A stretch of 64,000 nt of DNA from Pilasporangium apinafurcum (taxonomy: Eukaryota > Oomycota > Peronosporomycetes > Pythiales > Pythiaceae): assembly GCA_001600495.1 (NCBI GenBank), contig BCKE01000060.1, positions 124,001 to 188,000 of the forward strand. The letters run 5' to 3'. The stretch's first letter is position 1. Each line of letters starts with the position of its first letter. The position numbers were made by a program, and so were the translations under genes. Positions 10,957 through 21,477 of this stretch are shown here, piece by piece. The notes below the pieces were generated by a model. The model was not told where the DNA came from and did no database searches. It was given only the letters and a program-made list of their open reading frames with translations.

Positions 10957-13900
10957 TTAGAAAGGATTAGACGTCGGCTTCTCGATGTAGACCCACAATG
11001 CAATGAAGACAACGCCAAAGGCAATGGCAATGGAGCCCATAAAGTTGCCCTGGTCCGTCAGACTTTGGTAGCTCCAGCCAAAGTACTCCTGAATGCTCAT
11101 TCGAATACTAGGACCCAACTTGTAGGCGATGAACAATCCCATCAACAGACTTGCGAACAACAATGAGGCACCATGAGACGTTTGTTGGCTGTTGTATCCA
11201 GCCAAGAAACGCACCACAGCCCATGCCACGCCAACCACGGTTGCAAACCAAACGAGAACATTGGGAACTTCTGAAAGAGAACCGCGTGCGGCACCACCGG
11301 TGTTGAACCACGTCGGCTCTTTGCCAGTAATCTTCCACCAAAATGCTTCCAACACAGCCGTGCAGTTGGTGAACGCGTACGCGAACCAGACTTCCTGTGA
11401 ACGCACCACATCATTGTTCTCAACCGTTCGGTTACTTAATGCTGACAACATGCCTTGCACCAAGAGCTTTGGTACCAATGCAATCAGCAGACGCAAGCCG
11501 TTCATGAAAATCGGAGCGTAACCAGAGAACAAGAAGTAGATGGTAATGTAGTAGAACAGCACAGCCGAAATCGAGCCCAACGGGTAAAGTGTACCGTTGA
11601 TGTAGAAGATCCAACGCATAAAGTTGTTTGGTTTGCGGTACTTTGGCACTTGGACTTCCGGCATCTTCCATTCAGGATCAATATACTTCTTATTCTTGCT
11701 CATCAGGAAAATCTGGAAGTTACCCTTTGCCCAACGCTTACGCTGAGCGAGTGAACCAGCCACCGAGTCAGGAATCAAACCTTCAGCAAGTCGAATACGT
11801 TCAGAAGCTTCGCCTTCGAAATCCTTGCGGAAGTATTGTGCCTTCCAACCCATCGCACACAAACGCTGACCAGTGTAACAATCTTCTGTCAAACTACCGT
11901 ATTGGATACCACCAATCGAGTCCAAAGCTTCACGACGGAACATGGCGTTCGTACCAGCAAAGGATGCACAATCGTACCCATCCTGGCCAGTTTGAATAGC
12001 ATCGTAAAACGTCGCATTACGATGTCCAAGTGGATCACCGATTTGCAACTGGATACAGTCACGGAAGTACTGAGGGGTCTGAACAAATGCTACAGCATTA
12101 TCACGAACGTCATCAGAGTAAGTTTGCAGCGATGACACGTCTTCTTCTTCGCCTCCTTTGTTAACAGTGTTGCACTTGCGACAAATACCAGATTTTCCAA
12201 GCTTCGAATTGCAGTTCATGCAGCGTAATTCCTTCTTTGTGGCGCGCGTATCACTGACCGTTCCGTTCACTTGACGACGATGAACATCGCTCTGCACATG
12301 CATGGCATTTTCAAAGCATTCCTTCGAACAGTAGCTGATCCGTTCTTCCGGAACACCGGCAATTTTACAGGATGCACAGCAAAGTTTCGCAACTCGGTTG
12401 CAACCTGTGCAGCAGCAAGAGTACTTGGTCTTGTCCTGACGATCTTCATCATCGAAGAAGAATGGCAACGTGGCGAGAATAAACTTTGGATGCGGCTGCA
12501 TATCGGTATCCAAAATTACCAAATAGCGACCGTTCGCTCCTTCATTGTACAGACAGTTATTGATGTTACCGGCCTTAGAGTAGTGAGTCTCTGGCTTCAC
12601 ACGTCCAATAAATGTCACATGAGGCAGACCAGGGTAGCGGTAGTCATCACGGAACGAACCGGCCGCACAATCCGCACGATTGATGACACGAGGTCGAGAT
12701 TCGGAAGGCAAGTTGGCCGAAGAGTGAAGCTTTCGCCAAGCATACACTTCCATCTCTTCATTGGGATCACATACACGGTCGTACATGAACTGAGCCACTT
12801 CCTGACGAAGATCACCCGCAGTCTCCAAAATACCTTTGTTCAACTCTACGGTTGGAACAGGGTTGCCTTTGCTCCACTTGGCCTTGCAGTAGCCATCATC
12901 CAACACGTAGATCTGAAGTAAGTGAGGTGGATACTGAAGATTCATGCAGGCTGACAGCGTATCAATAGCTTCTTCCGCCGGTTCAGAGTAGTGACATAAT
13001 AAGATGTCGACCTTTGGCCAGAGCTCATCAGGCACGCGAGGTTCAAATTCATCAAAGTAGTGTGCACCACGACGCACGGGCTTCCACATGCCAATGTAGT
13101 ACGCCGCACCGAGCATGAAACTCAACACTTCGGCAAATAACAGAGCAAAAAAGGACACCCACTGCGGAATCGGTGGATCATGGAAACACGCCACATTGTC
13201 TACACCAGCAAGCGACATGTACCAATCTGGTGGTGTGAACCAACCACTGAATGGCTTATCTGTGCATCGCAGTTTTTCCATCGAGTTACTGAGAATCGTA
13301 CCACAGCTGACAGCTGGACGTGACGCATCACATGGCGACATACCAACAACGAACCAGAAAATCAGACCGAGAATTTCCACAATCCCCGTGATCAGAAACA
13401 AAAAGTAAAACCAGCGGTAGGTCTTGTTCCCTTTCATGTGGTACTTGCGAACGTTCGGGAGCTTTCGCTCAATGATGTTACCAGCACCGTTCGCGACAAT
13501 GGCATGTTCAACGCCCTGGAACCACATGCGGTATTCTTCATCCGATTCTGGACAGAGTACCCACACACGACGCTTGGTGTGGATCTCAAACCCTTTATGC
13601 GGCAGATCCAACCGCGCACACGGACGCAGCTGCAGTGCGTCGCGCAACTCAATTGCACCGACCACCAAGTCTGCATTTCGCGTCGTGAAATATTGTCGGC
13701 ATTCCAAATGACTGTGAAAGTAGTAGATCTTGGCCTTTTCCAGCGCTATTCATTACATCAAAGCAAAGAGGCAACTCTCAGTACAAAATAATCAACCCAG
13801 CGTGGTACAACGACTACCACTGATATAACATACCAAAGTATCGACGTTTCCAACTCTTGTGAATAGGTCCCTTGATCGTCCGTTTGCCCTGCTTGTGCAT

Positions 13901-14146
13901 GTACCCGTGCACGGAGATGATATTGTCGCGCATGCCACCAACACCCACTGCCTCCGACACATTCACCGGTGGCTGAGGTGGTGCGCGTGGGTCGACATAT
14001 CCTTGTTGGGGTACTGGACGTCCCTCTCCATTGCCTCGACGCACAATCTCCGCTTCTGTAGCAGATGGCGTATCATGGAGTTCATAATCGGTCTCTTGGT
14101 GTCTACCGCCGATAAGCGCCTGTTGATCGGTCGAGCGACCGTACAT
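10957..14146 (-). CDS. CesA: Cellulose synthase with N-terminal PH domain (tandem paralogue)
   Basis: Two exons on the minus strand: 14146-13834 and 13745-10957, phase-1 join at exactly the same codon of the PH domain as in the neighbouring CesA, 1033 residues. The layout is the same: split PH domain (about 80-185), two helices, GT2 domain with VLDDGY, DTDMQPHP, TEDCY and QRKRW, then a cluster of C-terminal helices. The same MYND-like insert and Cys ribbon lie between DTD and TED, at roughly 12160-12430 on the genome. The two proteins are near-identical in the catalytic core. They differ most at the extreme N- and C-termini and in the extracellular loop after the first helix, which fits an old tandem duplication with specialised ends. 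Which numbered CesA each one is cannot be told from here. Confidence 0.95.
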
Positions 14147-16255
14147 CGTGACTTGTTTATTTAGTTAGTACACCCCCCCCCCTTCTTCTGCCTCGTGGGT
14201 GTAGATAGCCGCAAGAGCGATAGAGTGTAAGTGAACGACGTTCCCTTCCTCTCGTTCGCTAAGAAGAACTGCAACTGGCGCCTTCCTCTGCGCGTTCCTT
14301 CTCTCTCTCTCTCTTCTGCTTTCGTAACTTCAGAGACGAAACCACTTTTTTTTGGTTGTGGGAAGGAAACAACCACGCTCTGCTTAAGTTGAAAAACCTC
14401 GGGTGCGAAAAAACCCTGCGGTGCAAACGATACCAGTTCACTATGGTGGCCGATTAGAGGGTAGGGATGAAAAGTCAGTCCAAGCTCAGCCGGTGATCCA
14501 AGTGGATGAAAAAAATTTTGGAAAATTGTAGGTCTAGGTGAAGCGGACAGGCACCTAGTCGTCCGCTTCCCCTAATACATGAAGCGGACGAGGTTTTTTT
14601 TTGTTGACACGGGTGGGGCACACCCATTTTTCGTGGGGCTGGATCGTCTGCGGTATAGTCACGCAACTGTTGAGGATCTACTGTACTCTTCTACCCACTT
14701 TTGGCAGAAAGAAGGATTCTTTGTGATGGTCGTTTCAAGGATGTATGATGAAAATGCTTCCAAGCGCCAAAGCGCGGCTAACTTTAGTTTTTAACCCATT
14801 TGAAAGAAAATGAATGCAAACTTCTCCTACCGCACTTCTCTACTTGCTTCAGCGTTCCGCAACTGATAGATCCATAAAAAAATTTACTGAAGATGGTTCA
14901 GATGAACCTAGAAATCCACCTGCACTACACCACTTTACCAAAAGATGCCCCATATGTGTGTCAAGAGAGGACATGAATATCATACCTGCACTCATCTAAC
15001 CCAATGCCCTCCCAATCGATATGGCTGATAAATTTTCGTTGTTGCTTTGTGCATCTTTGCGGTAGACAGTACCCAAATGGATTTTCTTGCAGGAGATGTT
15101 GTCGATCACATATATCACTTAGCCCAGGCACTAATGCACAATTCATCTATCGTCATTTTGTTCCACTTTAATCGCATGCCATTAATTTGGAACTGGAATA
15201 GCGGAATCACACAGACCATTCATTCCAACAACAAAAATCAAGTCAGTTATGTGTTGAACCTTCACTTTAATCGTAGTATGTGTAGAGAGTAATGTGCACC
15301 CATGTGAATGGGTTCAATCGCATTCGATGTCTAATGACATAACTAGTCATGTCGCAGTATCCTCGATGGATGATCAGAGGTTCATTTCATGTACGAGAGG
15401 ATGTGGCTTAAGTTTCTTTGTTGCATTCACATGACCATGCAATAGAATTTAAGAAAAATTACAAAAGGTGATACAAATTGTTTTTTAGACATCTACCTTA
15501 ATATTTCTTACCGCTACAGTGATGTAAATTACGAAATCCCTGAAGAATTACAGCACTATCATCTTTTTTACAATGCACGACACCATCCATGACCCTTTTT
15601 TACTTGGTTATTTGCCATATCTCCTCGAAATCTAGACAATCTGGCAAGCAGCTAACTGTGAGAATGCTGCCTGCAGTCTTTCGAGCACATCTTTGAAAGT
15701 GGTTGCTTTGGTATACTGTTTTCCTACTTGCCCCATATTGTTTATTTGGCCTGGAGATCTGAGTGATATGGAGGGTAAAGACTACTTTATGCTCCTCCTT
15801 TGTCATTGGAACTACTACAAGTAGATTTTTCTGCATACTGGATTAATTTTGCTGAAACTAGCACTAGCTGATAGCTCACGATTTTTTTCGTTGATTATGT
15901 CATTTTATTGCTTAGAATTCGTTTTCTGGACAAAATAAGAACTAAAAGACTCATGGATAGTGCTGTGACTCCTCAGAGATTCCGTAATTTACAGCACAGT
16001 GGCGGTAATAAATACTAAAGTAGATGTTTAAAGCAATTTGTATCGTCTTTTGCACAAATATCCGATTTGTATCATCTTTTGCAGTTTTCTGGGATTTACT
16101 TACCTATCAATGGCTTCATAAAAGCTTGCAAAAGGCTTGAAGGGGATCAGCGTGTCACTTTATTACACGCCTTCACCGCGAGCACAAGGTATGGAATTAC
16201 TACTGACATGAATAATTTCACACCAAAAGTGAATCAGAGAAACAAAGATGCATCC
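14147..16255. other. Long intergenic stretch upstream of CesA
   Basis: The first 450 bp are the 5' region of the CesA starting at 14146 and include a poly-C tract near 14170 and the GAAGCGGAC element cluster at 14535-14590. The rest (about 14800-16255) is AT-rich with only short open frames and no domain I recognise. Some of it may be the missing 5' part of the decayed membrane-LRR gene that follows, but I could not align it to the first two exons of intact copies. Confidence 0.5.
14535..14590. promoter_or_regulatory. GAAGCGGAC element cluster and hairpin upstream of CesA
   Basis: Three copies of GAAGCGGAC lie within 56 bp: TAGGTGAAGCGGAC at 14535-14548, its inverted partner GTCCGCTTCCCCTAA at 14561-14575, and ATGAAGCGGACG at 14579-14590. 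The first two can form a hairpin of about 13 pairs with one mismatch. The cluster is 390-445 bp upstream of the CesA start and matches the TTAGGGGAGGCGGAC site upstream of the other CesA. Confidence 0.4.
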
Positions 16256-17715
16256 TCATTGCACCACCATGTTGGTGGTAGCATTGGGTGAGCGCGCCGT
16301 CTTCAGACAAAATTCGACATCATGAGTCATGGGTTCTTCGACCCCATCGCTCATGTATTTATTGGCCCAGTCGAGTGACAAATATTCTGTACAGATTATG
16401 GAGCTTTGCTCATCCAAACACCTACATAACTCGTGGTCAAAGTTGCCCTCAATCGCTTCACGCTCAGGAAATGGATGACCGTGAGCACGTACTTTATCGA
16501 GAGTCGTGCCAGCCAAAATCAACCCCAGCAATAANAAAANCCAACCGAGCCACTACAGAATCAACGTTGCAAAAGAAATCATTTGATGCTTGGCAGTTGC
16601 CATTCATGCCGCAGTCGTATTAGTGGTCAGCACACGCAACTGCGCTGATCTTTCCTGATGCGCGCAGATATCATACCAATAGCACATCTCCAGTGCCGAT
16701 TGTCCGTGCCTGACGTTTATAGACATGAAAGTGGATCCATACATATACGAAGAGGGGTCAACACAACTTCGAATCTGACAGAATTGGCGCGTGCAGGTCA
16801 GTTGAAAATAATCCAGATCACCAATTGCTCGATCGATCCAATACTGGAGGAAGTGCATGCTTGCCAGCAACTGGAGCATCAACGTGTATCATTCAATTCC
16901 GTCTCAGTGCATTAATGCGTAAATTTTGATCTCTTGTTTCCTACTTTCGACTTTGTACATGTAGCACACTCATATACGTGAAATTGGAAGTTCTACCGGA
17001 TTGGATCAAGGAATTGATTCAGCTCCAGTATTTGTGGATGTTCTTCCTCTTCTTGGTCATTTAAAACTGTACCTGTGCTAATATCTCATCAACATATTCA
17101 ATATATATCGACCCAGGCATATTGAAGGTGATAATACCAACAGGACTCTCTTGCAGGCACCATACGATTTCTTTGCCAATATGAAGCAGCTGAACTTGAT
17201 CCACACAGGAAAGCATGAAACACTATCCGTCGCTAGATGAGCCAGCCAACCTCAGGAGCTTAACAATCCCTCTCGCCGATCCACTCATGGAATTGCCGAG
17301 TTTGGATCATCTTGTGCGTTTGCAATCATTATCGTTCGTTAATTGCTTCATGTAACATGGTTGTCGTCTTTGGAGGTGCTGACTGCATTAAAATCGTTTG
17401 CGCTGGTCCATTGGAACACCACGTGCTATAATGGATGCATAGTCAGTACCTGGGATCTGTACTTTGTTGTTGCTCAGCATATATGATGACTCGTCATCAC
17501 TTTATTCGACAGACAGATTCTGTGGAGGACTGGTGTATCGCCAGTATCAGATGAACAATAAATCGGGCATGTGTTATAATGAGAGGATGCAGGTTGCTCA
17601 CTGTGACACTAGTTAGTTTTACGAGTCCATCCATCGCCTGCAGATTGCAAGAGGTGTCGAGGGTCAGTGCGATCCAGTGGAGGAAGCGTAGCTGGGTTGC
17701 GAATGAAAACCAAAG
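16256..17715 (+). pseudogene. Decayed copy of the membrane-LRR (WLGC) family
   Basis: Several frames in a row match the intact family members at 42073-44996, 45308-48129 and 60073-62923, in the right order. FDPIAHVFIGP and KVALNRFTLRKWM (about 16340-16470) match the membrane region. GVNTTSNLTELARAGQLKIIQI (about 16755-16815) matches the start of the ectodomain. LPDWIKELIQLQYL (about 16996-17035) matches the one-repeat exon. RHIEGD (about 17122) and ELPSLDHLVRLQSLSF (about 17290-17340) match the LRRs, and QVAHCDTS .. RLQIARGVEG .. CDPVEEA and LGCE (about 17590-17710) match the C-terminus. Frame changes and stop codons interrupt it throughout (a stop replaces the Trp of WLGC, for example), and the first two exons were not found. 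Two ambiguous bases (N) lie inside it at 16535 and 16540. Confidence 0.85.
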
Positions 17716-18021
17716 CGAAGACGTTTTGCCTACGCAATACATCGATTCATTTGAAGACACGTAGTCCTATATGTTTGATGCGTCTCCTTATCTTCCACAG
17801 TAGCGCCGCTTGTCGTCCAAACGCTGCTGATCATTATTCAATAAGAACTAAACTGCTGGAGGAGATAAGCTGAACCGCAAATTGTAGCAGTCACCTCAAC
17901 CTTTCTGCGCGAAACATCGAACTCGTTAATGCCGTCTAAAGAAAATGTAACCAAGACAAATGAAAACGCATTAAAACTCGCAACTTGCCGAAATCAAAAC
18001 TCTTCTATGCACTTTGCTTTT
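17716..18021. other. Short intergenic stretch
   Basis: This 306-bp gap lies between the end of the decayed LRR gene and the stop of the MINDY-type gene. Nothing is seen beyond expected 3' flanking sequence. Confidence 0.5.
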
Positions 18022-19614
18022 TCAGTCGATCGTCGGTACGGATTGTCCGAGCCAGTCGATTTGTGCAGTCGGCCACTTGGTTTTGAAAATCTCTTCTAGC
18101 GGTGGTGAGCCATGCCCACCACTTACGCCGGAATCAGAAATCGGGACGGATTGTCCAATGAATTCTTCGGTGTTTTTCTGTTTAACGTGGCATTTCACAA
18201 GATGCGGTTGCCGATTTCCGGATTTCTCTAGCCCATTGTAGTAATAGAGATCAAAATCAATCCAATCTGGCGTTGATTCAGTGGCAGATGGCTGGTGAAT
18301 AGATGTTGGAGGCTCCACTGCAGCTACTACAGATTCGCCTCGCTCCTCGGCGTCAAATTGTGCCTGAAGTTCCCTCGCGATATCAGAATCCGATCGTGGC
18401 CGCAGTGCTCCATTTGATGTATCCCTATTTGCTGCTTTTGTGTATTTCCCACTCAATGCCAGCTCCAGATCGTTCGTATGCAACAGCACCGAGATGACTT
18501 TCCAGTATTCATCCCATAGCACAATACCTGAGACCTCCAGCCTCGCAAGCAGCCGCGCCATCCAATACTCGTTTGACAAAATCTCACGTGAAATACCGAG
18601 CTGCTGCAGTGACTCACTCAAGACGCCAATGTCCATGAATCCAGTCTCCATCGGGTCAAAGGACTTGAATACCCGCTGGATTCGCTGAAATAGCCGTTCC
18701 GAAGTCGATTCTTCTGATAAAACGGAAGCATCCAAACCGAAGCAGACACTGAAATGTGATGCGCTGCCAATAACCCACACCGGGTAAAGCGGTGATTTAT
18801 AGTAGCTTCCGACTTGGCAATACCGGAGTGCTTCCAGTTGCGTGAGGTAACCGATCCGAGCGCGCTGTGGGATGCCATGGAGCATCAATCCTGTATCTCC
18901 ACCCATAGGAACCTCTCCATCGAATACATTGGAAACTGCTTGACCTGTGAGCAGCAGATTGAGCAACTCTTGGGAACAATAGCCAAATTGACCTGTCAGT
19001 GTGGCCCCAGAATCGTCCATTTCATCGCGAATTGCAGCGACAGTCTTGGTGCGAAGGACACTGAACACAAAGGCGATGACACCGAGGGAGGACCGAAATA
19101 CAGGCAAATTTCGCTGAACCAGTGATAGTAGCGCTGGCTCATAATAAGATGCCACAGATACGCTCGTTTCTCTATAAACACGCCCACTGTTTTCTCCAAC
19201 ACCATTTTCATCAATCACCACGACTCGAATGGTGCGCATTTCACTAGTCGCTTTGCTATCGCCGCTACAATGGAAGAGTAAAGACGCCAGCGCCTCTGTT
19301 AAGAGTGCATACTGTTGCGTTTCGTCCAGTGGCTGTGACAGTAGCTGCTCTCGTGAAGCTGTGCTTATACTGTTTCTATTGCGTTCAGCATGAACAAAGA
19401 GCACGAGGCGAAGTAGCTCCGCTTGCACCGCTGCTAAGACACCACACGGGCCACCTTGATTCTGCACCAGGCCGAACGGGAACGAGCCATCTTCCCGCTG
19501 GAAGTTGAAGCCCTGCTGATACCACCGCCGCGAATCCTCCGATTCTTCCTGGTGCAGGGGCCATAGCAGGCGCTGGAGCACTGCGACATCACCAGCTGCC
19601 AAGATGTTCTCCAT
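18022..19614 (-). CDS. MINDY-3/4-type deubiquitinase
   Basis: Single exon, 530 residues, ATG at 19614. The catalytic centre reads QNQGGPCGVLAAVQ (nucleophile Cys57), typical of the MINDY-3/MINDY-4 branch. The matching His lies in GSASHFSV (His287) after a YPVW strand. A degenerate EF-hand-like unit follows at about 310-345 (KSFDPMETGFMD). The C-terminus (DLYYYNGLEKS .. TKWPTAQIDW) resembles the MINDY-3 tail. The wording around the active Cys is closer to MINDY-4, but the EF-hand and tail favour the MINDY-3 layout, so I leave the subtype open. These are cysteine proteases that trim Lys48-linked ubiquitin chains. The gene is head to head with the Cys-rich membrane gene at 20113, and a palindromic element lies between them. 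Confidence 0.88.
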   Translation of the reverse strand: MENILAAGDVAVLQRLLWPLHQEESEDSRRWYQQGFNFQREDGSFPFGLVQNQGGPCGVLAAVQAELLRLVLFVHAERNRNSISTASREQLLSQPLDETQQYALLTEALASLLFHCSGDSKATSEMRTIRVVVIDENGVGENSGRVYRETSVSVASYYEPALLSLVQRNLPVFRSSLGVIAFVFSVLRTKTVAAIRDEMDDSGATLTGQFGYCSQELLNLLLTGQAVSNVFDGEVPMGGDTGLMLHGIPQRARIGYLTQLEALRYCQVGSYYKSPLYPVWVIGSASHFSVCFGLDASVLSEESTSERLFQRIQRVFKSFDPMETGFMDIGVLSESLQQLGISREILSNEYWMARLLARLEVSGIVLWDEYWKVISVLLHTNDLELALSGKYTKAANRDTSNGALRPRSDSDIARELQAQFDAEERGESVVAAVEPPTSIHQPSATESTPDWIDFDLYYYNGLEKSGNRQPHLVKCHVKQKNTEEFIGQSVPISDSGVSGGHGSPPLEEIFKTKWPTAQIDWLGQSVPTID

Positions 19615-19667
19615 CTGGTTTTAATTTGGGGCTTCTCAGATTTTCGGAGGAAAGCACGCTATTTTGA

Positions 19668-19804
19668 ACGGTATATCTTATAGAACGGTAAACATTTACC
19701 GTTAAAGGAATAGGAACAACATGACGATGCTCCATTGAAAGATCCGGTATTTTTATTAGACAAAAAATAGCGGGTGCAAGTGGTATAGAGTAAACGGTAA
19801 AAAT
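19668..19804. promoter_or_regulatory. CGGTAAA/TTTACCG palindrome cluster in a divergent promoter
   Basis: ACGGTATA lies at 19668-19675. A perfect inverted repeat, ACGGTAAACATTTACCGT, lies at 19685-19702. Further CGGTA cores lie at about 19745 and 19795-19801. The cluster sits 55-190 bp upstream of the MINDY-type gene and between it and the divergent gene starting at 20113. Similar clusters occur in two other divergent gaps (48361-48408 and 59617-59661). Confidence 0.5.
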
Positions 19805-20112
19805 ATGTACAGTGAAGTTACTGTGGATGACTATCGGATAGAAATAAAAACAAATTTCTATTTCTAAAAAACGAAATTGTCCCGAAATGGAGAGGCAGAC
19901 GAACCGTTTCTGTTCCACCCAAACCGCCTAGTAACAGCAGGTGTTGCACCCTGCCCACCTACACCCGAGCAGCTACCGAAGCTTCTTCCCTCATTCTTCC
20001 ATCGCTTCCATCTCTGCCACCACCGCCCACCACTATCAAGAAATCCAAGAGAAGAAGCCAAGAGATCCACACGCCCATCCAATTTCATTTTTAGCATTTC
20101 TTTGGATCCATC

Positions 20113-20862
20113 ATGTCCAACAAACAAGTGGCTGCGACTGTGATTGACAAGCCGACTGGCGATTTAACTGGTAATAATGAGACGACGCAGGAGGTAAACA
20201 CGGTAGCACCGATACCAACACCAGAATCTGTAGCGCCTGATGCTAGTATCAGCAAAGTTGCTGATCCGATACCTACGACGGCTGCAAACAAAACCAATGG
20301 CGCTGTGGAAATTCAGAGAGTGTGCGCGAAAGATTTGGCGACATTTTGTGAACCAGAAGCACAGGTATTGCTACTGTTACAGGAGGTTGGTGACGAAGTC
20401 GACCCATTGCAGATCGTCAACGCGATGGAAAAAGTACATATGTGCATGGCGAAACACGCGGACGCGCTCTCAACGGCCTGTGTGAACACATTGGTGACAA
20501 CTATCGCGCAGATCAACAACAACGACCCGCAAGACAGCACTACTAATCCAGCACTTGTCGTCACGGAGGGTCGAGAGCCTGTGGATGAAGATTCCTCGAC
20601 CGAGATCAGCATTTTCTACTCCAAGCACCACAAAGCTGGGCATGCAGGTGGCGTGCGTTCTGCTCCACCTTTAGCGATGCAGCATCATGCCGAACCGAGC
20701 ACAGTTATTTCCGGTGGCACGGATTACTCGGCCATATGGATGCTGATGCTACCATTCTTCTTTGTGGGTTTGTACGTGACAATCACGCAGGCACGACTCT
20801 ACTTTTTGCGGCGACGAGAGATCCGACGCATCGAATCCAAGCAATATGTGCCTGTCAATTAA
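20113..20862 (+). CDS. Small GLG1-like Cys-rich single-pass membrane protein (paralogue)
   Basis: Single exon, 249 residues. The ATG at 20113 has a clean upstream leader. One Cys-rich unit lies at about residues 65-145: RVCAKDLATFC, then EKVHMCMAKHADALSTAC. The spacing is the GLG1-type pattern seen in the paralogue at 1354-2133. A polar linker follows, then one helix (IWMLMLPFFFVGLYVTI) and a tail rich in Arg. No N-terminal signal peptide is present here either. Since two copies share that feature, it may be real rather than a missed exon. Orientation in the membrane is therefore unclear. The function is not known; a Golgi or secretory role is only suggested by GLG1. Confidence 0.7.
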   Translation: MSNKQVAATVIDKPTGDLTGNNETTQEVNTVAPIPTPESVAPDASISKVADPIPTTAANKTNGAVEIQRVCAKDLATFCEPEAQVLLLLQEVGDEVDPLQIVNAMEKVHMCMAKHADALSTACVNTLVTTIAQINNNDPQDSTTNPALVVTEGREPVDEDSSTEISIFYSKHHKAGHAGGVRSAPPLAMQHHAEPSTVISGGTDYSAIWMLMLPFFFVGLYVTITQARLYFLRRREIRRIESKQYVPVN

Positions 20863-21477
20863 TTTTTTTACGTCGATCTATATCGAAGAGGAACATTTTG
20901 GGAAGTCACCAACGAGAGACGAAGGAATTCAAGAGGAAAGATTCGTTTAGAGTAGTATAAATATATTATAGCCACACATATACAGAGAGAGATGACGGTG
21001 CCTTAGCGAAAAGGAAGCAAGTAGCAGATTTTATTTTATTAATCAGGAAAGAAGAATGAATCATGGGGTCAATAATGGAAGTAAGTCACTGGATCCAAGT
21101 TTCTTCATGTCTACTCGAAGAAGATACAGCCACACAGGCAGCCACAGTGTATGTTGAAGAATCGCCGTCGTCATGCCGCCTTTCGTCAAGTCAGGACATG
21201 ACGTCATGTGGTCAATTTTATGTGGACCACTTCATTATCATCCAATAGCAGATGCTATAGGATAAATCCTAGTATTACCTATATAAGTGTTAAAACAATA
21301 ATTTTGACTTCTTCCCTTTTTAAGGTAAATTTGAAGTTATTTTATGTGGTTCTCCTGGTTTCAATCCAGATCCAGGATCTGCCATTTGAGGGAGAAACGT
21401 GGCGTGATCTGCAGAGCTCGTCAAAGAGAAGAAGACGCTCCGAGCGGAAGGCCAATTGAGTGGATAATTCGCCCAAC
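20863..21477. other. Intergenic, Sec23 5' region
   Basis: No gene is supported. The 3' flank of the Cys-rich membrane gene is followed by the presumed Sec23 leader. Sec23's frame stays open a short way upstream of the chosen ATG, to a GTG at 21460. Confidence 0.5.

Noticed and set aside
12271-12921. A 216-residue plus-strand open frame opposite the second CesA
   Set aside because: It lies wholly antisense to strongly conserved cellulose synthase codons and has no domain. It is a shadow of the real gene, as are similar frames opposite the first CesA (6983-7516, 8531-8902).
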